28,958 bases of DNA, taken from NCBI GenBank assembly GCA_022784805.1, contig JALFYG010000151.1:1-28958 (forward strand), written 5' to 3'. Both the position numbers and the translations under genes were made by a program. Below, piece after piece: positions 15,998 to 26,400 of the stretch (position 1 is its first letter; every line of letters begins with the position of its first letter). Source of the DNA: Spirochaetales bacterium. Lineage in GTDB: Bacteria; Spirochaetota; Spirochaetia; Sphaerochaetales; Sphaerochaetaceae. The notes beneath the pieces were generated by a model. That model had not been told where the DNA came from. It was given only the letters and a program-made list of their open reading frames with translations, and made no database searches.

Positions 15998-18900
15998 TGG
16001 AATTTAGATTCAAAATACAACAATATCAGTCTGATGCAGTAGATGCTGTAATATCTGTTTTTGAAGGCCAGCCTTATATTGATGGACTGTCATACATGAG
16101 GGATTTGGGCAAAGACTTAACTCTTTTCAGTCAGGACGAGGCAATTGGATATAGCAATGCAAAGATTGCTTTATCAGATGGTGAACTTTTGGCAAATATC
16201 AACAGAATTCAGCAAGGAAGCAATATTCCTGTTTCTTCAGAGTTATCCAAGTCTATTGGAGGATGCAGCATCGATGTAGAGATGGAAACAGGAACAGGTA
16301 AAACTTATGTCTACATCAAGACTATGTTTGAACTCAATAAGAAATACGGTTGGTCCAAATTCATCGTAGTAGTTCCATCAATTGCTATCAGAGAAGGTGT
16401 AAAGAAATCCTTTGATATGACAGTTGACCATTTCATGGAGTATTACCACAAGAAAGCTAGATACTTTGTTTATGACAGCAGCAACTTGACTCTTCTTGAA
16501 ACATTCTCCAGCTCAGCTGACTTAAGTGTTATGATTATCAATACACAGGCATTTGCTTCATCTCTAAAGGAGGGAGCAAATAACCAGTTTGCAAGAAAGA
16601 TTTACTCTGAGCGAGATGAATTTGGTTCCAGACGCCCAATTGATGTAATAAAGGCAAACAACCCTATTTTGATTCTCGATGAGCCTCAAAAAATGGGTGG
16701 TGCCGTTACAGTTAAAGCATTAAGAGAACAGTTTAATCCACTATTCAGCCTGAACTACTCTGCTACCCATAAAGAAAGACATAACCCTGTCTATGTTCTT
16801 GATGCTTTGGATGCATATAACCAAAGACTTGTAAAGAAGATTGAAGTAAAAGGTTTTGAAGTAAAAAACCTTGCAGGAACAAATGGATATCTATTCTTGC
16901 ATGGAATAATCTTATCTCCAAAAGATCCACCAAAAGCAAGGCTAGAGTTTGAAGTACGACAAGTTAATGGCATTAAGAGGATTACTAAATGTTTATCTGA
17001 AGGAGAGAGTATTTATGCTGAATCAGGAAATATGAATCAGTATCAGAATGGATATTTCATTAATGGAATAGATCCATATGACAACTCAATCACATTGCAA
17101 AATGGTATTGTTCTTCATTCTGGGGAAGCTGTTGGTGATGTATCGGAAGACGATATAAGAAGAATACAGATAAGAGAAACCATTATTTCTCATTTTGATA
17201 AGGAAGAAGAGCTTTTTAACAAAGGCATCAAGACGCTATCACTCTTCTTCATTGACCAGGTAGACCATTACAGAAAGTATGATGAAGAAGGCAATGAGCA
17301 ACTAGGTGATTATGGAAAGATTTTTGAGGAAGAGTATTTAGCTGAATTAAATGAGAGGCTTAGTCTCTTTGAAGACACACCTTATCAGAAATATCTTAGG
17401 ACTTATTGCTCTGATGTTCATGCTGTACACAACGGATATTTCAGCATCGACAAGAAAGGAAGATGTGTTAACAGTGAAGTCAAAAGAGGTGCTGAATTCT
17501 CTGATGATATCACTGCCTACGATCTTATCCTGAAAAACAAGGAAAGGTTATTGAGTTTTGAAGAGCCAACTAGATTTATCTTCTCCCATTCTGCTTTGAG
17601 AGAAGGATGGGATAACCCTAATATCTTCCAAATCTGTACTTTAAAGCATTCTGATAATCAGCTTGCACAAAGGCAGGAAGTAGGAAGAGGCTTGAGAATC
17701 TGTGTTGATAAAGACGGCAACAGAATGGACAAGGAACTGCTTGGTTCCTCTGTGTTTGACATCAACAAACTTACTGTTGTTGCAAGTGACAGTTATGCAT
17801 CTTTTGTTAATTCTTTGCAATCTGAGATGGAGAAAGATCTTGCAGAAAGACCAAGAAAGGCAGATATAGAATTCTTTACCAACAAAACAGTTTCAACAGT
17901 AGATGGTAAACAAAAGACACTAACTAAGGTCGATGCAACAGCTGTCTACTTCTACCTTGTTCAAAATGGATATATAAATGTTGAAGGTAATGTTACTGAA
18001 AAATTCAAAACAGATACAGCTAATAATACTGTTGCAAAAATGGAAGGAGAAATTGAAAAGTATCAAAAAGACATCATTACCTTAGTTAAGTCAGTGTTTG
18101 ATCCATCTGTCATGAAGAAAATGATTGATGATGGTAGAAAAACACCAGTAAAGGATAATCCTCTGACTCCAAACTTCTACAAGAAAGAGTTCATGGAATT
18201 ATGGAATAGCATAAATGACAAATATGCATACAGGGTTGAGTTTGAAAGTGATGAACTGATTAAGAAATCAGTTGAACACTTAAACGGAAATCTTCAAGTA
18301 AAAAGGCTTCAGTATGTTGTAAGTGTTGGTTCACAAAAAGATTCAATATCTTATGATGAAGCAAAAAACAAGGATTCCTTTAGTATTACAAATACTAGAA
18401 ATAAATCTCTTAAATCAGCTACATCCAAAGCAAAATACGACCTTGTTGGTGATATAGCCAAGAAAACAACTCTCACAAGACGTACAGTTGTTGCTATTCT
18501 CAAGCAATTATCATTTGAAAAATTTGAGATGTTTAAACTCAACCCTGAAGACTTCATTCTTCAGGTATCAAAGGCAATCAACCAGCAAAAGGCAACAATG
18601 GTTGTAGACCATATCTCTTACTATAAGACAGGTGAAAAGTACGATTCATCAATATTTACCGCTGTTAAAACTGACAGAGATTTTGTTAAAGCATTTGTAG
18701 GAGAAAAGAGTGTCCAGAAATATATTTTCCCTGATGGATTGAGCGAAAATAGCACAGAGAAGAAGTTTGCCGAAAGTCTAGAGAAAGCAGACGAAGTAAA
18801 AATATATGCAAAACTGCCGAGAGGCTTCCAAATTCCTACTCCTGTAGGCAACTATGCTCCAGACTGGGCTATAGTTTTCAACGAAGGTATGGTAAAGCAT

Positions 18901-19071
18901 ATTTATTTTGTCGCTGAAACTAAGGGCAGCATGGATAGTATGAGCCTTGATACTTTTGAAGACACAAAAATTAAATGCACAAAGCATCTATTTAATAATC
19001 TCACAGATGTTGATGTGAAGTTTGATTTTATAAACAATTTCCAAAACTTAATGAATATTGTAATGAAATGA
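15997..19071 (+). CDS. res: Type III restriction endonuclease subunit (Res)
   Basis: The 1024-residue protein has the type III Res architecture. Walker A is METGTGKT (about 96-103), motif II is DEPQ (about 228), SATHKE follows near 255, and the helicase C-terminal motifs include SALREGWDNPN and QEVGRGLR (about 559-566). A C-terminal PD-(D/E)xK nuclease is visible as PDW (about 955) and AETKG (about 973-977). With a Mod dimer it forms the ATP-dependent complex that cleaves unmodified DNA near paired head-to-head sites. It overlaps the stop of mod copy 2 by one base, so translational coupling to the second, phase-variable mod is possible. Confidence 0.95.
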   Translation: MEFRFKIQQYQSDAVDAVISVFEGQPYIDGLSYMRDLGKDLTLFSQDEAIGYSNAKIALSDGELLANINRIQQGSNIPVSSELSKSIGGCSIDVEMETGTGKTYVYIKTMFELNKKYGWSKFIVVVPSIAIREGVKKSFDMTVDHFMEYYHKKARYFVYDSSNLTLLETFSSSADLSVMIINTQAFASSLKEGANNQFARKIYSERDEFGSRRPIDVIKANNPILILDEPQKMGGAVTVKALREQFNPLFSLNYSATHKERHNPVYVLDALDAYNQRLVKKIEVKGFEVKNLAGTNGYLFLHGIILSPKDPPKARLEFEVRQVNGIKRITKCLSEGESIYAESGNMNQYQNGYFINGIDPYDNSITLQNGIVLHSGEAVGDVSEDDIRRIQIRETIISHFDKEEELFNKGIKTLSLFFIDQVDHYRKYDEEGNEQLGDYGKIFEEEYLAELNERLSLFEDTPYQKYLRTYCSDVHAVHNGYFSIDKKGRCVNSEVKRGAEFSDDITAYDLILKNKERLLSFEEPTRFIFSHSALREGWDNPNIFQICTLKHSDNQLAQRQEVGRGLRICVDKDGNRMDKELLGSSVFDINKLTVVASDSYASFVNSLQSEMEKDLAERPRKADIEFFTNKTVSTVDGKQKTLTKVDATAVYFYLVQNGYINVEGNVTEKFKTDTANNTVAKMEGEIEKYQKDIITLVKSVFDPSVMKKMIDDGRKTPVKDNPLTPNFYKKEFMELWNSINDKYAYRVEFESDELIKKSVEHLNGNLQVKRLQYVVSVGSQKDSISYDEAKNKDSFSITNTRNKSLKSATSKAKYDLVGDIAKKTTLTRRTVVAILKQLSFEKFEMFKLNPEDFILQVSKAINQQKATMVVDHISYYKTGEKYDSSIFTAVKTDRDFVKAFVGEKSVQKYIFPDGLSENSTEKKFAESLEKADEVKIYAKLPRGFQIPTPVGNYAPDWAIVFNEGMVKHIYFVAETKGSMDSMSLDTFEDTKIKCTKHLFNNLTDVDVKFDFINNFQNLMNIVMK

Positions 19072-19081
19072 GATAAATTTC

Positions 19082-19119
19082 CTGTGTTAGCATAATCAAA
19101 AGTGCTAACACAGAATTTT
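19082..19119. terminator. Intrinsic terminator between convergent res and minus-strand genes
   Basis: CTGTGTTAGCA (19082-19092) and TGCTAACACAG (19103-19113) form a perfect 11-bp stem with a 10-base loop, followed by AATTTTC. It lies in the 50-base gap between res and the convergent gene and can end both transcripts. Confidence 0.85.
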
Positions 19120-19121
19120 CA

Positions 19122-19928
19122 TCAACATGGAAATATTTTTGATATTAGGCTCATAATCGCAGGGATGGCTGCATCCAGTGTTACAATGAATGCGGCAGTC
19201 TCTTTTAACCCCTTTAAGGCAGATAAAGCCATATTTAATTTTCCTTTATTGGGTTTTTGAGATTCTAATTCATCCATAATAGTTGAAGCACTTGCCTCTA
19301 AAAGAGATTTATCATCTTCTGAGAGATCTTTCCCTTCTTCTTTCACCTTCTCTAACAGGCTCTTAATATTGTCAATTTCATTTGAATTAATCTTACATTC
19401 AGATACTATAGAAGAATTGTTATCAGCAATATTTACCTGACCGTTATTACAACTAATAATGTATGATTTGTTTTCATCCAATCCCATATCTATTCCTATT
19501 TTGCTCAAATAATTCTCAATATTCCTAATTAAAGATCCAGTAACTCTATTATTGAAATTCTTTAGCATATCTTTGTAATACTTTGAACCTTCACTATAAG
19601 AATTAATAATTGATCTCAAATAACTCGGGTTCTCTACTAGATAGCTCAGAATAGCAAAAGAATGAGATACTTCTTCTTGCTCACTGTATCCTAAATTAAA
19701 AAAACACTCACCATAAGAAGAAGATACTTCATCAAACTCATTTGCCATATCAACATCATATTTTCCACAAGATTTTATATATCCACTAATCAAATCACTA
19801 TCGTTGACAAAGCTTACAAAAATTGACAACACCCTTATATATTCGTCAATATTTGAATGGCACACAGCGTTTGCTTTTACATTAAAATCATGCATTAACT
19901 TTCGTAACTCTTTTTTATTCATATTCAT
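19122..19928 (-). CDS. Unrecognised protein with C-terminal hydrophobic segment (possible abortive-infection effector)
   Basis: The 268-residue protein is mainly helical in its first half. A middle segment (ISCNNGQVNIADNNSSI, about 155-175) resembles the short beta 'GxVNIxxxNxxI' stretch that joins N-terminal domains to a helical C-terminal module in several abortive-infection-type proteins. The helical stretch that follows (EVKEEG...LESQKPNKGKLNMAL) and the final hydrophobic segment (about 243-268, TAAFIVTLDAAIPAIMSL) suggest membrane insertion. It overlaps the upstream zinc-ribbon gene by 14 bases. No catalytic motif is visible and no family is claimed; a membrane-damaging effector held in check by its partner is only a hypothesis. 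Confidence 0.6.
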   Translation of the reverse strand: MNMNKKELRKLMHDFNVKANAVCHSNIDEYIRVLSIFVSFVNDSDLISGYIKSCGKYDVDMANEFDEVSSSYGECFFNLGYSEQEEVSHSFAILSYLVENPSYLRSIINSYSEGSKYYKDMLKNFNNRVTGSLIRNIENYLSKIGIDMGLDENKSYIISCNNGQVNIADNNSSIVSECKINSNEIDNIKSLLEKVKEEGKDLSEDDKSLLEASASTIMDELESQKPNKGKLNMALSALKGLKETAAFIVTLDAAIPAIMSLISKIFPC

Positions 19929-20367
19929 AATGTTTTACTCCACAAAAAGGACAATAACTTCCAGACATGATGATTATTGGTTTTACTTTTGCACTCTTTT
20001 TACAGCAAGGAAAGTTTACTATATTCAATGAATCAATAGTGGAATAAATGGGATTCTCATTTTTTCTATTTGAAGTCCCTTTAACTTTGAAAGATATCAT
20101 ACTGTTCTTAGTTTTTCTTTCCAAATCTTTTAATTGTTTTGAGATAATATCTGAAACATAGTTCTCAGCAATATTTCTAGCTAATTCAATGACATCTTCT
20201 GTAATGAAAGAATCTCCACTCAGGCCACAACTAGGACAAAATATAGAAAAGACTCCATCATCCTCATAATCTTCAGTGCGAATTTTAAAATAATCACCAC
20301 AATTAGGGCACTGTAGTAGAACATACCCATCATTATCAGCAGGAACAGATATTTCAATATAGTCCAA
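19915..20367 (-). CDS. Small protein with two zinc-ribbon-like motifs
   Basis: The 150-residue protein begins with TTG at 20365-20367, chosen because AGGAG lies about 6 bases upstream and no ATG fits. Cysteines C20-C23 and C44-C47 (CPNCG, CPSCG) form one zinc ribbon. C121/C122 and C139/C142 (PCCKK, CPFCG) form a second, less regular one. A charged helical region separates them. It is the first gene of a two-gene unit with the membrane-segment protein downstream. Zinc ribbons of this kind bind nucleic acid or proteins, so a sensor, regulator or antitoxin role is possible but unproven. Confidence 0.65.
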   Translation of the reverse strand: MDYIEISVPADNDGYVLLQCPNCGDYFKIRTEDYEDDGVFSIFCPSCGLSGDSFITEDVIELARNIAENYVSDIISKQLKDLERKTKNSMISFKVKGTSNRKNENPIYSTIDSLNIVNFPCCKKSAKVKPIIIMSGSYCPFCGVKHYEYE

Positions 20368-20479
20368 AGTCTACTCCTATCAATTCATACATTAAGAATA
20401 GCATATAATCTTTATTTCAACAAATATAGTAGAAGAAAATTATTGCATACATGACAACAAGTTATCTATGTCACTAAAA

Positions 20480-23400
20480 TTAATACATATACGCCCTACC
20501 CGTCCAATATTCCATATACCTATCATGCCAGCCAAATAGCCACCAGCCATTGTGCCAGGTTTGGCCTGTGTAGTCACATCCAGAATGATCATAAGTGATT
20601 GTCATCCCATATTGGTTGTGAGAGCCTGATGAACCAACAGAAGAAATTGTTGCTCCAGCAGATCTTTTTGTGAAAGCATAACAGTTACCAATGTTGTTAC
20701 CATTCAGCACTACCCTTTCAAGAAGATTGGAACTGATCTGGAAAGGAAAATACTTATCATAAGCATTAAGACCAGATCTTATATGGTTGTTTGATAGATC
20801 GATAACTCTAAGTGATGGCCAGTCATCAACATAGATTGTCTGTAGTGGATGATTTCTATTGGTAGATTCCTTTTCATTGTATGTTGACTCAGACGGAGAA
20901 AGAGGATTTCCAGCTTCAGGCCACGAAGCATCACTCCTGATACCTATCTGATTATTTGCAAGGTAAAGGTATTGAAGGCTATCAGAGTCAATGTTCTGAT
21001 TGTCTTCCAGAGAGAAATTATTATATCTAAGGCTATTATTGTTCAAATTCAGCGTAACAATAGAGTCAGACCTAATTGAAACACTGGAAATCTGGTTATT
21101 TGCAAGGTTTAGAGTCCTGATTGATCTAGATGAAGAGCTTACACTTATTATCTGATTATTAGATAAATCTGCAGTCTCCATCGTAGGAATATCTGAGTAT
21201 GAGGTTATCTTGTTGTTTGCAAGATTTAAGTTCTTCAATGAACCGGAGTTAAACAAGCTATATGAGGTTAGATTATTATTCTTTGCCACAACAGTGACAA
21301 GTGAGTTTGGACTTGCTGTAACAGACTCCAATTGACAGTCTGAAGCATATAGTTCCTTTAGTTTGGTTCCAGAAAGAGAAAGTCTTTTGTTAGAAAGAGA
21401 AACACCATCAATCTTTAAGATTTCAAGATTAGGAAAAACATCTGTCCCTATCTTGGAGAGGTCCACTGCATGTGATTTAGGTGTATTGCGTAAGTCCAAA
21501 GTTCTTATAACGTTAAGGTGAGATGGAAGGATGGTATCACCGCTAGCTGGAAGATATCCACAATGTCTCAAAGCCTTTTCCAATGATTCAGGTATATCAA
21601 CATTTACATAGATGTTTGTCTTCATGTTTGCGCCCTTTACATTGGAAGTTATTACTGTTTCGCCTGGAGATACTGACCTAATCATGCCATTTCTATCTAC
21701 AGTCGCAACTGAAGGATCAGATGAAGAGAATTCAATCTGATCAGTTGATACATCTCCTGAATCGGAAGTTATTGATAACTGTAAAGTATCCCCTTTTTTA
21801 TCAAACACATGGCGAGTTGTATTAATGGAAAGTCCAGCAAACATGGTATTTATTTCAAGAGTTCCAACAACTTTGCCAGTAATTGTATCAGCAATATCGT
21901 AAACATGAGCTCCGGCAGCATTAGGGTCCGGAGTAAATATAATGTCATTCACAGTGTTGTTAACAGGAGTGATAGTAGACATGGAGAAGTTTGGGATTGC
22001 TGACTTATAAATCAACTTTCTCTGAGCAGCAGTATCAGGGGATATCTGGCAAGCAAGAGTCAAAGGCTTATTGGTATCAGTATAGAAGGTAAGTCCCCTA
22101 TTTCCATTTTGGTCTACAAAAGCTATTTCATTGATAATGGATTTTACAACCACAGTAAACTCAACATAAATATTTGAATTCTTGGTGCTTTTTGCAGTAA
22201 TAGTTGCAACACCGGAGGATATTCCTGTAACAATAGCTTCTGGAGAAGATCCTCCATCCACTCTTGCAACCTGTGTATTGGAGGATGACCAAACTATGCC
22301 CGTTTCTGTTGTATTTGATGGATTGTATTTGACCTTTATTTGAGCTGTATCACCGACATTTACAGCTAAACTCTGAGAGCCATCTGCAGATAGTGAGCGA
22401 AGTTCACCTCCTACAAATAATCGTGCCTTACCAGCTTCAATGTACGGGTATGATGGAAGGGACGCATAAATCGTCCCTTCCCCTGCAATACCACTAGGAG
22501 AAATGTATATTTCATTACTTCCACCAGGAGACACTGTAACAAGTCCTACCGGATCGACTGTGAATATTACATCCTCATTAATGGTTTGATTATTCTCAGT
22601 TGTAACCCTAGCCCTTACCAAAGTTCTTTTTGAATCTGGACCAAGTTCAATTGCTGTTGGTGAAAGTGCAATAGTTGCCTTTATCTCCGGAACTTCAGTT
22701 ATATCAACAGCAATTATTGCCTGTACTTCAGGTCTTACCTTTGATCGAACGACAATTCTAGTCTGACCTATCTGCAGGCCATCAATTACAGCTCCCGTAG
22801 CAGTCTGTCTGATATTTAGGTACTTTGTTCTTGGAGTTGATGAATCATCCTGTGGCAAATCTGGATCGAAACCTTCTTCAAACCATACAAGATCCTTTTC
22901 TATTGTATCGGTTGGAGAAAGGGTTACAGATACAGATGTACTCTGTCCTTTTACTACAGTTACATAGTCTGAGGCAGGAGTAATTGCGTTAATCTTTCCA
23001 GACACAGTGAGAATTGCTGAAGCAGTAATTCCCTGATCAACGATACTAGTTGCAATTACCCTAGTTTCTCCAGCTTTTCTTGCTACTATAGCAACTCTCG
23101 TATCATCGTAAGTAGTAAGCTCCGCTATCTCACTGTCTGCAATCGACCAATTGACTCCTATAGGATAAATCATCCCATCAATACCATAGACCTGGGCCGT
23201 AAGAATTGCCGGAGTAGTCAGAGGTGGCGCAATCTTTATCGTATCAGAAGAAAGCTTGATACTAACTGGAAGGGTATCAACGGAGACAGTATCACTTGTT
23301 ACTGTGATATTTGATTTTCTTGAAAGAGATGGCTTTGAAACACTCTTGACGGTAACAGAAGCAGAACCTGCTGAAATACCTCTTACAAGCCTTGAATAAG

Positions 23401-26400
23401 GATTATTTGGATTTGATTCAAGTCTTATTCCTCCGCTTGCAGTCCAAACCAGACCTGTTTCAGTAGTGTCTGATGGATAGAATGATACTGAGAGTTCTGC
23501 ACTTCCATTCTCAGAAACAACCAAGCTTGAAGGAGAAAGAGTAAACTCTTCAAGACCTCCTGTAATTTCAACAACACAGCTTGCAGAAATATTTGGATTG
23601 TTCCTGCTCTGCACAGTAACTCTTGTACTTCCAGGAGCCTTAACAGTCAAAAGATACTGATTCTGGTTATCTGGATTTGCTCGTCCTGTAATTATGCCTG
23701 TATTCTCGATAGTCCAAATATATTGGTCCCCAATCGCATTACCTGATGCATCCTCACTTCTGGCTGTGATACTGTAAGCTTCTCCTGTAGGGTATGGAGG
23801 ATTGATTACAAGTTTGGTTGTGTTGAGTGTAATGTTTCTTACAAGGGCAGCTGCATCGGATGATGAAACAACCTTTACGTTTACTGAAGTCTGGATAGAT
23901 GCATTGTTTACACTTGTGGCCGTAACAGTTGTAAGACCCTTGCTAAGTGCAGTTATAGTTGCACCTCCCTCCTTTGAAACAACTTTCACATTACCATTAT
24001 CAGTTGTCCAATTTAGGCTTTTATCAATGGTATCAGAAGGATAATAGATGATAGAGATTTCCGCATCACTTCCTTCAACCATTGTTATACTGGAAGACTC
24101 TGGAGATATCTTTCTCAGCGTAGCTCCTGGATTCTCCCCCTGTTTGTAAGCCCATATCTTCAAATTGGCTACAATCGATGAATCATCAGCAGATACAGCG
24201 ATGATATTTGCGATTCCAGACTTTAGAGCTGTTATTTCAATATCATTTCCCATTGCATTGATTGAAATGATATCTGTATCCAATGTACTCCAGTTTACAA
24301 GTCTGCTGCTTGAAGAACCATCAGACATATATACTTTTGCACTTACGGCATCCGTGGTGCCTACAAGAAGCTCTATTGAGCTCTTTGAGAGTGTAATGTA
24401 AGAAGGAACTGGTGCTGGCTCTTCATTTTCAAGAACAGTTACACTGATATTTGCTGTAACTGCAGGATTATCCAAACTTGTTATAGTTATATCTGCAGAG
24501 CCTGGCTGCACACCAGTGATAATAACTGTCGTATCACGAACCGTTACAGAAGCATTCGAAGATGAAGAGGATGCACTTATTCTTTTCTGAGATGTCCCTG
24601 TTGGCAGGAAGGATACTCCGGATTCAACACTTCCTCCTACAGTAGTGAATACAGAAGAATATTCAGGAACTATATATGTTATCTTGCTACCAGGTGTTTC
24701 TCCTTTTTTATACACCCATACTTTAAGCTCCGCAAAAATTGAAGAATCCATCGAATAAACAGCCTTTATTGTTGCAACTCCTGATGAAAGGCCTTTGATG
24801 GACACAGAATTTCCTGATGAAACAAGGGAAACAATCGATGAATCGGATGTAGAGAAGTTTATGTCACCTTCCATCTCATCGCCACTTGCCTTATATATAG
24901 TTCCTGTAACACTCTTAGACTCACCTTCAAGTATTTCAAATGAACCTTCTGATAGTGTGATATATGAAGGATTATCTATTTCCTCCACAACATTGACATT
25001 GATCGTTGCAGACACACTGCTATTTGATGTACTTGTCAGTGTAATTACAGAAGAGCCTACTGCATTACCTGTGATGACTAATTCTGATTCTGAAGATGAA
25101 ACTTCAATGTTGGCATTGGAAAGTGATACAGTATATCCAGTCTCCGTTGTTGTAGTTGGAAGATAGGAAATACCACATGTAACACTAGAGCCTTTTGCAA
25201 CAGAAAGCGATGAATACTCAGGAGAAATATACTTTATGCTATTATCTCCCGGAACATTACCTGAATCATATATCCATACTTTAAGTTCTGCCTTAACAGC
25301 TGGATTTTCATCTGAAGTAACAGTAACCGTTGCGACACCTGAAGATAAACCTTTGATCTCTGCACTATTTCCATCTGAAGAGAGGATAATCTTATCGTTG
25401 TCTGATGTACTCCATGTAAGACTTCCATCCCCTACTTCGCCTGTTGTAAGATAAATAGTTGCTGAAACACTCCTTGTCTCATCTTTTTCAAGCTCCATCG
25501 ATGTTTCAGAAAGCTTGATATAGGAAGGAACAACCAAAGAATCACTAAGTACATTTACATTTATCTTCGAGGAAACAGAAGGATTATTAGAACTTCTGAT
25601 GATTACTTCAGAACTACCTTCTCTGTTACTTGTAATCGATACAGTGGAGCTGTTTCCTACAGCAGAGATGACATCACTTGTTACTGATACCGTTATATTC
25701 TTTTCTGTTGTATCTGAAGGAAGGAATGATATCGGCACATCTATTGTCCTTCCAATTCTCATCGAAACGGAAGTTGATGCAGGAACAATGTATTTCACTT
25801 CGCTGCCTGGCTTTTCTCCCGTCTTATAAATCATCACATAAGCACTTGTCTGGACAGATGGATTAGAGAGAGCTGTTGCAGTAATCAAAACAGGCTCTTC
25901 AGTTGCACTCTTAGCGTTTACAAATATCTCTGTACCTTCATGGTTCAAAACCTTTGTTTCCACGTTGGAGGCACTTGATGACCAGACAAGAGGTGATGTT
26001 CCTACCGTTCCATCAGCAAATATTACTTTTGCACTTATACCTGAAGACTTCCCTTCTTCAAGGGATAATGAAGATGGATCAAGGACTATTCTCTGGATTG
26101 ATAAATCAGGCTCCAAATAAGGATCAAATACTGCAATGCGAACATATGAAGAAACATCAGGATTAACAGAGCTTCTTGCTATCAAGTCTGCACTTCCCGC
26201 TTTTATGGCTCTGACTTCAACTATTTCCCCATTTGAAGAAATATCGATTGCATCGGAAGATGTTGACCAGGAGATTCCCTTATCAGTCGTCTCAGAAGGA
26301 AGATAATCTGCCTTGAACCATAAAGTCTTCCCAATTGGCACGGAATTGGTCATTTGAGGTTCTTCGGCATCATAGGAAAGACTTCTTGCCTTTGCTGCAA

